A stretch of 64,000 nt of DNA from Nitrosovibrio sp. Nv4 (GTDB lineage Bacteria > Pseudomonadota > Gammaproteobacteria > Burkholderiales > Nitrosomonadaceae). Every line of letters starts with the position of its first letter. The stretch's first letter is position 1. Made by a program: the position numbers and the translations under genes. The stretch covers positions 372,001 through 436,000 of the forward strand of contig NZ_OCMZ01000001.1 in the NCBI RefSeq assembly GCF_900215485.1, written 5' to 3'. The notes beneath the pieces are model-generated. The model was not told the origin of the DNA, ran no database searches, and saw only the letters and a program-made list of their open reading frames with translations. Below are positions 37,141-45,857 of the stretch, one piece after another.

Positions 37141-38209
37141 ATGTTTCTGACGCGGGCAGAACTGGAAGAATTGATCGATTACAAGCTACCGCATTGGCAA
37201 TGTACCTGGCTCGAGAAAAACGGCTATTGCTTTCAGGTAGGCCGTAGAAAATCCAACCTCAACTTGCCCCCGCGCATGTACCAGAAACATGGCGCTTATT
37301 ACTACGTCACGCAGAGCAACAAGTGGATCCGTCTCTCAGATAACCTTGCCCAGGCAAAGGCAAAATGGATTGAGCTTGAGGGTGAGGTTCCACAAACTGA
37401 CACCGTTGCTGCGCTGATTGGCCTGTACTTTCAAAGTTGCACCAAAGAAAGCCCCTCGCACTTATCGGGACAATCTCACAGAGGCAAAGCCGCTGATTGC
37501 CGTATTCGGGAAAATGCGCCCAGGTGATGTTCGCCCTATGCATGTTGCACAGTACCTTGACGTCAGAGGCAAGAAAGCGCCGGTCCGGGCAAATCTCGAA
37601 AAATCCCTTCTATCGCACGTATTCAGCATGGCAATGCGCTGGGGTGTAGTGGACTCTAATCCATGTCGAGGCGTCGCAAGAAATACCGAGAAAGGCCGCG
37701 ATAGATATATTACCGACGCAGAGTTCACCGCAGTCAAACAGATTGCGGGCGATTTCATAGCGACAGTGATGGAGTTGGCCTACCTGACAGCACTTCGTAA
37801 GGGTGATATTTTTGCATTGCGACTTGAGCAGATTACTGCTGAGGGCATCTATATCAAGCAGGGCAAAACCGGCATCAAGCAACTATTTGAGTGGACACCA
37901 ACGCCCAAGGAAGTGATTGCCCGTGCCCGTGCTTTGCCCCGTCCTATCCGGGGTTTATATCTATTCTGCACGACGAGAGGACAGCCTTACACTGTGCTGG
38001 ATTTAAGGCAATGTGGAATCGCGTTCAGGTGAAATGGGCAGAATCAGGGGGGTGAGCGTTTCACTTTTCACGATATTCGAGCTAAGGCACTAACTGATGC
38101 CAAAAGACAGGGACTTGATGCTCAGGCATTGGCAGGTTATACATCCTCAGCCACAACCGACCACTACATCAAGATTAAGGAATTCCGAAAAGTGACTCCG
38201 TTACGCTAA
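37141..38209 (+). pseudogene. Tyrosine recombinase (phage/island integrase), frameshifted
   Basis: One integrase of about 350 residues can be rebuilt across three frameshifts. The N-terminal part runs from 37141 in one frame to about 37433. It continues KVAPKKAPRTYRDNLTEAKP and MHVAQYLDVRGKKAPVRANL to about 37995, including the catalytic Arg in TALRKGD. After a second shift come GFKAMWNRVQVKWAESGG. A third shift at a run of six G (38047-38052) leads to RFTFHDIRAKALTDAKRQ with the H-x-x-R pair, and to TTDHYIKIKEF with the catalytic Tyr, ending at 38209. All catalytic residues survive, so inactivation is either recent or partly sequencing error. It is the natural enzyme for the tRNA-His insertion. 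Confidence 0.85.
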
Positions 38210-38254
38210 GCTGCAATAGCTGAGGTTTGACCAAAGTCAGCGGTGGACCAAAAC

Positions 38255-38268
38255 GAACTTTTAAGTTC
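38255..38268 (-). terminator. Weak terminator-like hairpin after the Abi-alpha gene
   Basis: GAACTT and AAGTTC form a six-base stem followed on the minus strand by GTTTTGG, 17 bases past the Abi-alpha stop. Short stem and poor T tract, so only suggestive. Confidence 0.25.
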
Positions 38269-38284
38269 TGCTAGGCTATCCGGG

Positions 38285-39031
38285 TTATATGCCCTTTTTA
38301 CCTTGAGCCCATTGGGGGTTTAGTTCATCTGGTACGCAGGTTTTAACAAACATCCGCCCGACACTTTCGAGGCAGATGAGACTCTTGATGTTCACACCAG
38401 TCTGGCGACGAGGCGTTCCTCCCATCACGGCTACTTGATTTCCATCTTGCCAGATGCCAGCCAAATTGAGGCTGTCAAGGTGATCAATATAGAATTCGAA
38501 ATTGTTCGGAAACATTAGTTCATCCAGTGGAAACTCGTTCTCTGTCAAGATTCTCGGACCAAATTTATTCGACTCTTGGTGATAGGCCGCATGTTGCCGA
38601 TACGAGAATGTTCGCCGCTTCAAGTGAAATAGGATTAATGCTTCATCAGGACTAATCTGAGAAATCAATTGGGCAAAAGCCGGGTGAGCTTCATTCACGC
38701 GGTCACGATCAATAGCCCGAGCCAGCAAATTTAGAAAGAGCTCAGCATTGATGCTGCTCTCCTCGACATACCTAAGCCCCTCGAGTGCGGGGCCTGCTAG
38801 CTGAGGATGAGCTTCAATCCTTCGTTCTTCAGGCACTTTCTCGGCTAGTCGTTCAAGATAGCGTTCCCAACGCAGATGCTGAGCTGCGAGGTAGTCGATC
38901 GGCGCAAGTGCGAACCTTGCGATCTTCGCAACATTTCCGAGCGCCGCACCAATCTCTCGTGTCGTGGGTTGTGCGATATCGCGGTAAATCTCAGCGAGCG
39001 GACCTTCTCCAATGTCTTTAAGAACACCCAT
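38285..39031 (-). CDS. Abi-alpha (DUF4393-like) family protein
   Basis: A 248-residue soluble protein. Residues 1-130 match the Abi-alpha family layout: EIYRDIAQPTTREIGAALGN, then the IARFALAPIDYL helix, then VPEERRIEAHPQLAGPALEG with the following LRYVEESSINAELFLNLLA, and NEAHPAFAQLISQISPDEA. The family (PF14337) takes its name from a proposed role in abortive infection; biochemical action is not known. The C-terminal half (about 140-248) is beta-rich and less conserved. It points towards the island interior and is preceded by a perfect palindrome at 39088-39111. Together with the FRG gene it makes the island a candidate phage-defence locus (inference). Confidence 0.8.
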   Translation of the reverse strand: MGVLKDIGEGPLAEIYRDIAQPTTREIGAALGNVAKIARFALAPIDYLAAQHLRWERYLERLAEKVPEERRIEAHPQLAGPALEGLRYVEESSINAELFLNLLARAIDRDRVNEAHPAFAQLISQISPDEALILFHLKRRTFSYRQHAAYHQESNKFGPRILTENEFPLDELMFPNNFEFYIDHLDSLNLAGIWQDGNQVAVMGGTPRRQTGVNIKSLICLESVGRMFVKTCVPDELNPQWAQGKKGI

Positions 39032-39087
39032 CTCAACTGGTCAGATACTATCTGTAAAAATCAAACCTGAACTACCAAAGTTAAAGT

Positions 39088-39111
39088 TATCTTAGACAAT
39101 CGTCTAAGATA
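39088..39111. promoter_or_regulatory. Perfect 10-bp-arm palindrome upstream of the Abi-alpha gene
   Basis: TATCTTAGAC, a four-base AATC loop, then GTCTAAGATA. It lies 57 bases before the Abi-alpha start and 54 bases after the tRNA-His 3' end, inside the island. It could be an operator, a recombination-directing site or a terminator-like hairpin; no long T run follows on either strand. Confidence 0.5.
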
Positions 39112-39161
39112 GGGTCTAGCAAAATTAAAGAAACGATTTAAATACAACGTAAGTCATTGAA

Positions 39162-39182
39162 TTGATGGGGTGGCTGATGGGG
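39162..39182. repeat. Island attachment repeat, tRNA-proximal copy
   Basis: 21 bases identical to 35694-35714. They overlap the 3' 17 bases of tRNA-His (acceptor strand, discriminator, CCA and start of the T stem). Confidence 0.85.
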
Positions 39183-39241
39183 ATCGAACCCACGACAACC
39201 GGAATCACAATCCGGGACTCTACCACTGAGCTACAGCCACC
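39166..39241 (-). tRNA. tRNA-His (anticodon GTG)
   Basis: A 76-nt cloverleaf including encoded CCA. Acceptor stem GTGGCTG/CAGCCAC with the extra 5' G (position -1) and discriminator C, both specific for tRNA-His. The anticodon loop reads ATTGTGATT and the T loop is GGGTTCGATCCCC. Its 3' end is the insertion site of the island. First from the left of a three-tRNA cluster. Confidence 0.97.
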
Positions 39242-39303
39242 ATCGGAGAAACCATAATGCATCGTCTGAAGCTCAGGCGCCATTCGCCAGAAAAGATAGC
39301 CTA

Positions 39304-39380
39304 TGGCGTGCCCGACAGGAATCGAACCTGTAACCCCCAGCTTAGAAGGCTGGTGCTCTATCCGGTTGAGCTACGGGCAC
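39304..39380 (-). tRNA. tRNA-Arg (anticodon TCT)
   Basis: 77 nt with encoded CCA. Acceptor GTGCCCG/CGGGCAC, anticodon loop CTTCTAA, variable region and T arm CAGGTTCGATTCCTG are all canonical. Same strand as its neighbours, so probably one transcript. Confidence 0.97.
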
Positions 39381-39415
39381 CACTCAAATCGGATTTCGCC
39401 TCAGATTAACATGAA

Positions 39416-39492
39416 TGGTCGGGGTGGAGAGATTTGAACTCCCGACATCCTGGTCCCAAACCAGGCGCGCTACCAGGCTACGCTACACCCCG
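39416..39492 (-). tRNA. tRNA-Pro (anticodon TGG)
   Basis: 77 nt with encoded CCA. Acceptor CGGGGTG/CACCCCG, anticodon loop TTTGGGA and T arm GGGAGTTCAAATCTCTC. First in transcription order of the Pro-Arg-His tRNA cluster. Confidence 0.97.
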
Positions 39493-39641
39493 GAAAGGGC
39501 GATAATATACCTTCCCATCAAGAAAAGGTCAATTTTGGGTTTCTTCAGAAGAGATTATCTCGACCTCCACCGGCAAAAGGTAATTCGCCCATGAATATTG
39601 CGTGCAAGGCCGCTCTGGTCAACTGACGCTTAATGATAAGC

Positions 39642-40442
39642 TCAATTCTTCAATTTATTCCGTTCAATCATCGCATAAGCTGAATGATTGTGGATAGATT
39701 CAAAGTTTTCTGACTCCACGATATAAGCGTCTATGCGCGCATCGCGGTTCAGTACCGCTGCCACATCCCGCACCACGTCCTCCACGAATTTGGGATTGTC
39801 GTAAGCCTTTTCGGTGACATACTTTTCATCCGAACGTTTCAGCAATCCATAGAGTTCACATGAAGCCTGATCTTCCGCCATCCGTATCAATTCCTCGATC
39901 CAGACAAAACTGTTGGTTCGAATCGATATTGACATATGGGATCGCTGGTTGTGCGCGCCATATTCGGAAACCTGCTTGGAGCAGGGACACAGACTAGTCA
40001 CCGGCACGAGGACTTTCATTGTGAACCGGTAGCTTCCGTTATCAATTTGACCGAGGAAAGTCACCTCATAATCCAGCAGGCTCTTTATTCGGGAAACGGG
40101 CGCCGTTTTGCTGATGAAATAAGGAAAGGTCATCTCGATGTCGCCGGACTCCGTTCCAAGTCTCTTTACCATAGCCCGTAACACGTTTTCAAATGATTCC
40201 ACCGAGATTGCGCTCTCATGGCCGTTAAGTATCTCCACGAAACGCGACATATGCACGCCTTTGAAGTGGTGGGGTAAATTCACATACATGTTGAAAACGC
40301 CAACGGTATGCTGAATGACGTCTCCCTTGTCCATTATCTTCACCGGATGGCGAATGGCCCTGATGCCCGCGCGGTTGATTGCGATATGCCGCGTATCAAG
40401 CGCGCCTTGCACATCCGCAATGGAAACATTCATGTCGTTCAT
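39642..40442 (-). CDS. folE2: GTP cyclohydrolase FolE2
   Basis: Type IB enzyme making 7,8-dihydroneopterin triphosphate from GTP, the entry to folate and queuosine-type deazapurines. The 266-residue product has [53 protein letters not shown] with the active-site/metal Cys, and the terminal HNHSAYA. AGGAAG lies nine bases before the ATG. The IB form works without zinc, which may suit metal-limited conditions (family knowledge). It follows dxs by about 60 bp on the same strand. Confidence 0.95.
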   Translation of the reverse strand: MNDMNVSIADVQGALDTRHIAINRAGIRAIRHPVKIMDKGDVIQHTVGVFNMYVNLPHHFKGVHMSRFVEILNGHESAISVESFENVLRAMVKRLGTESGDIEMTFPYFISKTAPVSRIKSLLDYEVTFLGQIDNGSYRFTMKVLVPVTSLCPCSKQVSEYGAHNQRSHMSISIRTNSFVWIEELIRMAEDQASCELYGLLKRSDEKYVTEKAYDNPKFVEDVVRDVAAVLNRDARIDAYIVESENFESIHNHSAYAMIERNKLKN

Positions 40443-40502
40443 GGGTATTGACTTCCTGACGGGGCCGCCGCATAAAATAGATATGCCGGAGGATTGAGTC
40501 GG

Positions 40503-42347
40503 CTACTCGGAGAATCTAGCTCTGACGGACCTGACGATGGCCGCCTTATCCAGTCCGCAATCGGTCAGCATTTGAGAGGTGTCACCCTGATCTATAAAAA
40601 CGTCAGGTAAGCCCAATTGCAGCAACGGAACGGTGTGCCCGCCGCTTGCCAGCGATTCCAGTACAGCGCTACCCGCGCCGCCCATGATGGTATTTTCTTC
40701 CACCGTCACCAGCAGTTCGTGGTTTGCCGCTAGAGATGAGATCAGATCGTTATCCAACGGCTTGATAAAACGCATGTTCGCAACGGTGGCATTTAATTCT
40801 TCTGCCGCATCAAGACACGGAGTGAGCATGCTGCCAAACGACAACAGCGCGATTTTTACTCCTTCGCGACGAATTTCCCCGCAGCCTATCGGTAACATCT
40901 GCATTTGCTTTTGCGGTATTACGCCTGTCCCCGCACCCCGAGGATATCGCACCGCTGTCGGTGTATCCATCTGAAACGCGGTGTAGAGCATCTGACGGCA
41001 CTCATTCTCATCAGCAGGGGCCATTACAGTAATGTTCGGAATACAGCGTAAATAGGTTAAATCGAAGCTGCCGGCGTGAGTGGGACCATCTGCCCCGACT
41101 AATCCGGCGCGGTCAATGGCGAATACTACCGGAAGATTCTGGATAGCGACGTCGTGAATCAATTGGTCATAAGCCCGTTGCAAAAAAGTCGAATAGATAG
41201 CCACTACCGGCTTCATTCCGTCGCAAGCGAGGCCCGCGGCAAAAGTGACCGCGTGCTGCTCGGCGATCCCGACATCAAAATAACGGTCAGGGTATTCCTG
41301 GGAAAATCTCACCAGGCCAGAGCCTTCACGCATCGCCGGCGTGATCCCTACCAGACGCTCATCCAATGCGGCCATATCGCACAGCCAGTCGCCAAAAATC
41401 TGTGTATAGGAAGGCTTGGCTGTAGCTTTGGGGATAATCCCTGCATCGGGATTAAACTTGGTAACCCCATGGTAAAGAATCGGATCTTCCTCGGCCGCCT
41501 TATAACCCGCGCCTTTACGCGTTACGATATGCAGAAACTGGGGGCCGTCAAGATGCTTTATATTGTTGAGTGTGCCAACCAGCACGTCAAGGTCATGACC
41601 ATCAATGGGTCCGATATAGTTGAAGCCGAATTCTTCAAACAGTGTGCTAGGGGTTACCATGCCTTTTACGTGCTCTTCGGCGCGCTTGGCAAGTTCCAGC
41701 ACGGGCGGAACCACGCCCAGCATTTTTTCGCCGGCGCGGCGTGCCGTCGCATAAAACTGCCCTGACATGAGCCTCGCAAGATAATTGTTGAGCGCGCCTA
41801 CCGGACGCGAAATTGACATGTCGTTGTCGTTTAGAATCACCAGCAAATTGGTGTTCATGGCGCCGGCGTTGTTCAAGGCTTCGAACGCCATACCCGCGCT
41901 CATCGCGCCGTCGCCGATCACTGCAACCGCGCATCGACCTTTACCCTCCCGTTGCGAAGCCACCGCCATGCCCAATGCAGCGCTGATGGAAGTACTGGAG
42001 TGCGCTGTACCGAATGCGTCGTATTCGCTTTCGTCGCGCCGTGGAAATCCCGCGATGCCGCCCTGCATCCGCAACTTGCTCATGCCTTCCCGCCGACTGG
42101 TCAGAATCTTGTGGACATAAGTCTGGTGACCCACATCCCACACCAAGCGGTCATGCGGCGTGTTGAAAACATAATGCAGTGCTATCGTCAGCTCGACCGT
42201 GCCAAGATTGGAGGACAGGTGCCCACCCGTCTTGGAAACGGATTCAACCAGGAACCGGCGCAACTCGTCGGCGAGCTGCGGCAGCATCTTGCGTTCCAAC
42301 TTGCGCAATTTGGAAGGAGTAGTGATGGTATCAAGCAGTGGATACAT
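40503..42347 (-). CDS. dxs: 1-deoxy-D-xylulose-5-phosphate synthase
   Basis: Thiamine-diphosphate transketolase-like enzyme joining pyruvate and glyceraldehyde-3-phosphate in the MEP isoprenoid pathway. 614 residues, normal length. Seen: [35 protein letters not shown] and the NDNDMSIS metal motif, [19 protein letters not shown], and the specific [19 protein letters not shown]. The C-terminal transketolase domain ends [14 protein letters not shown]. It stands 47 bp downstream of ispA, giving an ispA-dxs isoprenoid unit. Confidence 0.97.
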   Translation of the reverse strand: MYPLLDTITTPSKLRKLERKMLPQLADELRRFLVESVSKTGGHLSSNLGTVELTIALHYVFNTPHDRLVWDVGHQTYVHKILTSRREGMSKLRMQGGIAGFPRRDESEYDAFGTAHSSTSISAALGMAVASQREGKGRCAVAVIGDGAMSAGMAFEALNNAGAMNTNLLVILNDNDMSISRPVGALNNYLARLMSGQFYATARRAGEKMLGVVPPVLELAKRAEEHVKGMVTPSTLFEEFGFNYIGPIDGHDLDVLVGTLNNIKHLDGPQFLHIVTRKGAGYKAAEEDPILYHGVTKFNPDAGIIPKATAKPSYTQIFGDWLCDMAALDERLVGITPAMREGSGLVRFSQEYPDRYFDVGIAEQHAVTFAAGLACDGMKPVVAIYSTFLQRAYDQLIHDVAIQNLPVVFAIDRAGLVGADGPTHAGSFDLTYLRCIPNITVMAPADENECRQMLYTAFQMDTPTAVRYPRGAGTGVIPQKQMQMLPIGCGEIRREGVKIALLSFGSMLTPCLDAAEELNATVANMRFIKPLDNDLISSLAANHELLVTVEENTIMGGAGSAVLESLASGGHTVPLLQLGLPDVFIDQGDTSQMLTDCGLDKAAIVRSVRARFSE

Positions 42348-42394
42348 TTAAACCCTGACAATAATAATATTCTTTACCATGGGAAACACCAGCC

Positions 42395-43288
42395 TTAAAA
42401 CTCCCGCTGGATGATGAAGTCAGTTACTTGCCGCAACCGCTCCGCCATTACACCAAAAGCCTCCAACGACTGATACGCATCGCGCCGTAACGCTTCGGCC
42501 AGTTCACGTGCCTGGGCGGCACCCAGAATGCTCACGTATGTTGGTTTATTATTTTCGGCGTCCTTGCCGGCGGTTTTGCCTAACGTCGCGGTGGTAGCTT
42601 CTGCATCGAGCAGGTCGTCCACTACCTGGAACGCAAGACCCATGCATTTGGCGAAATGATCAAGGCTCATCAGCTGGTTTTCGGACAAACGGCTACCGCA
42701 AGAGGCGCCAAGCATGACGGCAGCACGGATAAGAGCTCCAGTCTTGTGAATATGCATGAATTCCAGCTCTGGCAGACTTAACATCTTGCCGACGCTGGCG
42801 AGATCAACCGCCTGTCCGCCGGCCATGCCGCGCGAGCCCGAGGCGTATGCCAGGCGCTTGATCATTTGCAATTGTATCTGCGCGTTATCCGCCAGACAGT
42901 TTTCGGCCAGCAATTGAAAGGCCAGGCTTTGCAAACTGTCACCCGCCAACAAGGCAATGGCTTCACCATACTCGACATGGCAAGTGGGCTTGCCCCGCCG
43001 CAACACATCGTTATCCATGCAAGGCAAATCATCATGCACCAGAGAATAGGCATGTATGAGTTCTACCGCGGCGGCAGCGATCGTCACACGCTCCTCATCC
43101 GCCCCGTTCAGCTCTCCCGCCGCAAAGGCAAGCAGCGGACGCACACGCTTGCCTCCACCCAGAACGGTGTAACGCATCGCATCGTGCAGACGCTCGGGGG
43201 CAACATTTGCGGCGGGAAGCAGGGTCTGCAGGGAATTTTCTATGCGTACCTGGCGGCTCCTCGCCCAATCCTGGAAATCAGCGGTCAT
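42395..43288 (-). CDS. ispA: Farnesyl diphosphate synthase (short-chain polyprenyl synthase)
   Basis: Condenses IPP with DMAPP/GPP to FPP, precursor of undecaprenyl phosphate and quinones. 297 residues. First Asp-rich motif in HAYSLVHDDLPCMDND, second in AFQVVDDLLDAEA; GGKRVRPLLAFAAGE and GSRGMAGGQAVDLAS are also diagnostic. Its start overlaps the end of xseB by 11 bases. The xseB-ispA-dxs order is widespread in proteobacteria. Confidence 0.95.
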   Translation of the reverse strand: MTADFQDWARSRQVRIENSLQTLLPAANVAPERLHDAMRYTVLGGGKRVRPLLAFAAGELNGADEERVTIAAAAVELIHAYSLVHDDLPCMDNDVLRRGKPTCHVEYGEAIALLAGDSLQSLAFQLLAENCLADNAQIQLQMIKRLAYASGSRGMAGGQAVDLASVGKMLSLPELEFMHIHKTGALIRAAVMLGASCGSRLSENQLMSLDHFAKCMGLAFQVVDDLLDAEATTATLGKTAGKDAENNKPTYVSILGAAQARELAEALRRDAYQSLEAFGVMAERLRQVTDFIIQREF

Positions 43289-43532
43289 CGATACCGGATG
43301 GGGAGAAATTTTTCAGTGTATCGGCCTCAAGAAGACGTACCTGTTGTTGTGCGTTCTGTAGCTTTGATTGGCAGTATTGTAACAACTCCGTGCCACGTTT
43401 GTGAGCTTCGAGCGATAGTTCAAGCGGCATTTGCCCTGCTTCCATTTCTACTACAATGCTTTCCAATTCGGCCAGTGCGGCTTCAAAACTTTCCGGCGGC
43501 GAAAATTTGACGGGGTTAGCGGGCTTTGTCAT
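43278..43532 (-). CDS. xseB: Exodeoxyribonuclease VII small subunit
   Basis: 84 residues from the ATG at 43532, the usual family size. The core is SFEAALAELESIVVEMEAGQ, followed by PLELSLEAHKRGTELLQYCQ, which forms the two helices that bind XseA. The 19-codon extension upstream is not family-like. First gene of the xseB-ispA-dxs-folE2 run. Confidence 0.93.
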   Translation of the reverse strand: MTKPANPVKFSPPESFEAALAELESIVVEMEAGQMPLELSLEAHKRGTELLQYCQSKLQNAQQQVRLLEADTLKNFSPSGIDDR

Positions 43533-43767
43533 GATAAACACATTTGTCACGGAATAGGTATATGCCGCGAAACTACAAAAATAACGCAATAAGCGGGGTC
43601 AGGTCAATTATATCCACGAAACTTTCCCTCAAAAAGGGCCTCTTAGTCGAGATTATAAGCGTTTCCGGGAGAGAGCAGGCTCTTTCCGGATTTCTCGCTG
43701 CATTTGGCCAGCATTTTAATATTTCAACTATCTTTTTTACTCCTTCAAAAGGTCTAAAGTAACGGAT

Positions 43768-44874
43768 ATGTCCGATCTCGTTGATGTTTTCCAACTGGCG
43801 CCGACGCAACTGCCCATTGACTGGTATCTCGATCCCCGTATTCTTGATTTGGAAAAGCGTTATTTATTTGAGCGGGGACCCGGTTACGTCGGGCATGAAA
43901 TCATGCTGCCGGATGTGGGCGACTATTATGTGCCGGAATGGATGAGCAATGCCAAAGTACTGGTGCACAACAAGGGCGGAATCGAGTTATTGTCGAACGT
44001 CTGCCGCCATCGGCAATCTCTGCTGCTCAAGGGCCGCGGCAATACCCGAAACATTGTTTGCCCCATACACCGCTGGACTTACGATTTGCACGGCACACTG
44101 CTTGGCGCTCCCCATTTTTCCGAAAATCCTTGCCTCAATCTTGGCAATACGCCATTGCAGAATTGGAACGGTCTGCTCTTTGAGGGCAAGCGAAACGTGG
44201 CGCGCGACCTCGCGAACTTGAGCGTGCTCAAGGACTTCGACTTTTCCGGCCATGTACTGGAACGCGTTCAGATAGAAGAATATGCTTGCAATTGGAAGAC
44301 TTTTATCGAGGTTTATCTCGAAGACTATCACGTCGAATCATATCATCCGGGGTTGGGCAACTTTGTTGATACCGCCGAGTTGGCATGGGAATTTCAAGAG
44401 TGGTACAACGTACAGACCGTAGGTATAAACAATGATCTCACTCGCCCGGGTACACCGGTTTACGCCAGATGGCATGAACAACTGCTACGTCAAACCGGGG
44501 GAAAAACGCCAAGGCACGGCGCGATCTGGATGCTCTACTATCCCAACATCATGTTAGAATGGTATCCTCACGTCCTGATTATCAGCATGGTGCTTCCGGC
44601 GGGAACAGAACGCTGCACCAATGTGGTCGAATTTTATTATCCAGAAGACGTCGCTTTGTTTGAACGGGAATTTATTGAAGCAGAGCAAGCCGCCTATCAC
44701 GAAACCGCGGTTGAGGATGATGAAATCTGCAAGCTGATAACTGCCGGACGCCGTGCCCTGTTTGAGCAGGGGATCAACGAAACCGGCCCGTATCAGTCGC
44801 CAATGGAAGATGGTATGGCACACTTCCACGAATTTTTGCGTCGGGAAATCGAGCCGCACATTAAGGACTATTAG
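43768..44874 (+). CDS. Rieske non-heme iron oxygenase alpha-subunit-like protein
   Basis: A 368-residue ring-hydroxylating-oxygenase-type protein. The Rieske cluster motif C-x-H-x16-C-x-x-H runs from NVCRHRQ to IVCPIHRW (about residues 76-98). The mononuclear iron site is YLEDYHVESYHPG (two His; about residues 188-200). The C-terminal half has the START-like fold pattern (MLYYPNIMLEWYPHVLIISM). It resembles the uncharacterised Rieske proteins of beta-proteobacteria rather than a named dioxygenase. No reductase or beta subunit lies nearby; a small SpoIIAA-like gene follows. Substrate unknown. Confidence 0.85.
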   Translation: MSDLVDVFQLAPTQLPIDWYLDPRILDLEKRYLFERGPGYVGHEIMLPDVGDYYVPEWMSNAKVLVHNKGGIELLSNVCRHRQSLLLKGRGNTRNIVCPIHRWTYDLHGTLLGAPHFSENPCLNLGNTPLQNWNGLLFEGKRNVARDLANLSVLKDFDFSGHVLERVQIEEYACNWKTFIEVYLEDYHVESYHPGLGNFVDTAELAWEFQEWYNVQTVGINNDLTRPGTPVYARWHEQLLRQTGGKTPRHGAIWMLYYPNIMLEWYPHVLIISMVLPAGTERCTNVVEFYYPEDVALFEREFIEAEQAAYHETAVEDDEICKLITAGRRALFEQGINETGPYQSPMEDGMAHFHEFLRREIEPHIKDY

Positions 44875-44910
44875 TGTGCTCTATAAAATTTCATGTTTTG
44901 CGGGCTTACC

Positions 44911-45255
44911 ATGATTACCATTCAGGAAACTGATAATCTGATCAGCGTTGCCGTCTTCGGTGAGTTTACCTTGGCTGACTACAAAGAATTCGAGGAGCAG
45001 GTGCTCCAGAAATCACGGCGCGACGTCAAACTGAATGTACTGTTCGATTGGCGCGATATGGTGGATTACACCGTCGACGTCGTATGGGAGGACATCAAGT
45101 TCATCCGGGAACACGGCAGCGAATTCAATCGGATCGCAATAATCACCGAGAATCAGTGGCGTGCCTGGAGTGCATGGGTATCTAATCTATTCGTTGACGC
45201 CGACATCAGGGTATTCAGTGATTACGAGGATGCGAAAGCATGGGTTGGGGCCTGA
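44911..45255 (+). CDS. SpoIIAA-like (STAS/CRAL-TRIO-type) small protein
   Basis: 114 residues from the ATG at 44911: MITIQETDNLISVAVFGEFT begins the typical SpoIIAA-like fold, with FEEQVLQKSRRDVKLNVLFD, VVWEDIKFIREHGSEFNRIA and IRVFSDYEDAKAWV further on. This group is common beside membrane or stress genes; function unknown. It follows the Rieske gene by 36 bp and may be co-transcribed. Confidence 0.82.
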   Translation: MITIQETDNLISVAVFGEFTLADYKEFEEQVLQKSRRDVKLNVLFDWRDMVDYTVDVVWEDIKFIREHGSEFNRIAIITENQWRAWSAWVSNLFVDADIRVFSDYEDAKAWVGA

Positions 45256-45857
45256 GGTTATGCCTTCCGGATTCCGGGGTTGACGGTACCCTGCGGCAAA
45301 ATATGGGCGTATTTAACAACACTTGGTAAAATGCCTGGCTATCAGGTAGGGGACTCGTCTGGCGATTGAAACTACTCGTCCATTCGGCACTTGTGTTGAT
45401 GTAGAATGCCGCATGGCAGCCGGATAAATTGAGATCAGCGTCGCAGGCCCAAAATTGGCATCGCTGGTTTCGAGTAAGTGTTGCAAAAAAGCTACACATT
45501 TCTCTTCCATTCTCCAAAATCTCTTTATATTGGCTTCCAACTCGTACAGAATGGACCCCGTTGCTTTTGCAGCCCTGAAAACGAGCGTAAAGCCTGCAAT
45601 TTATTTATTTAAACGGCATCTGCGCGCGGAAGCCCGGCGGTGTTTGGTGTTTTTACCCTGTACAAATAAATCGCGGTGCTCTGACAGTCGCTATAATAGA
45701 AGCCCGTTAATTAATTAACTTAACACGTGTTGGCTTCGAGCGCCGTACGTAAGATTTTTGATTTAATAATTTGATTTTCAAGCTGAGCGCTTAGAGCCCA
45801 GCGGACAGTTGCAACGAGAATAATGTTCCCGACCGGAATCCTTTACATTACAAAAAG
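45256..45857. other. Intergenic region upstream of the lipid operon
   Basis: About 600 bp with no convincing gene. It should contain the promoter for the four-gene operon that follows. A TATAAT hexamer lies at 45692-45697 without a good -35. A TTAATTAATTAA stretch is close by. Confidence 0.45.

Larger units (their letters stand above)
35694..39182. mobile_element. tRNA-His-integrated genomic island, candidate defence island
   Basis: Bounded by a 21-bp direct repeat (35694-35714 and 39162-39182); the right copy is the 3' end of the tRNA-His gene plus four flanking bases. Contents in order: FRG-domain gene, inactivated tyrosine recombinase, Abi-alpha-like gene. Integration at a tRNA 3' end by a tyrosine recombinase leaves exactly this arrangement. 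Both cargo genes are of kinds reported in phage-defence settings, which is an inference. The broken integrase suggests the island is now fixed. Confidence 0.8.

Noticed and set aside
38047-38052. Treating the six-G run in the integrase as programmed frameshifting
   Set aside because: Two further frameshifts elsewhere in the same gene make decay or sequencing error more likely than programmed shifting.
40503-42347. Several plus-strand frames of over 100 codons opposite dxs
   Set aside because: Shadows of a well-conserved gene; the translations show no recognisable motif.
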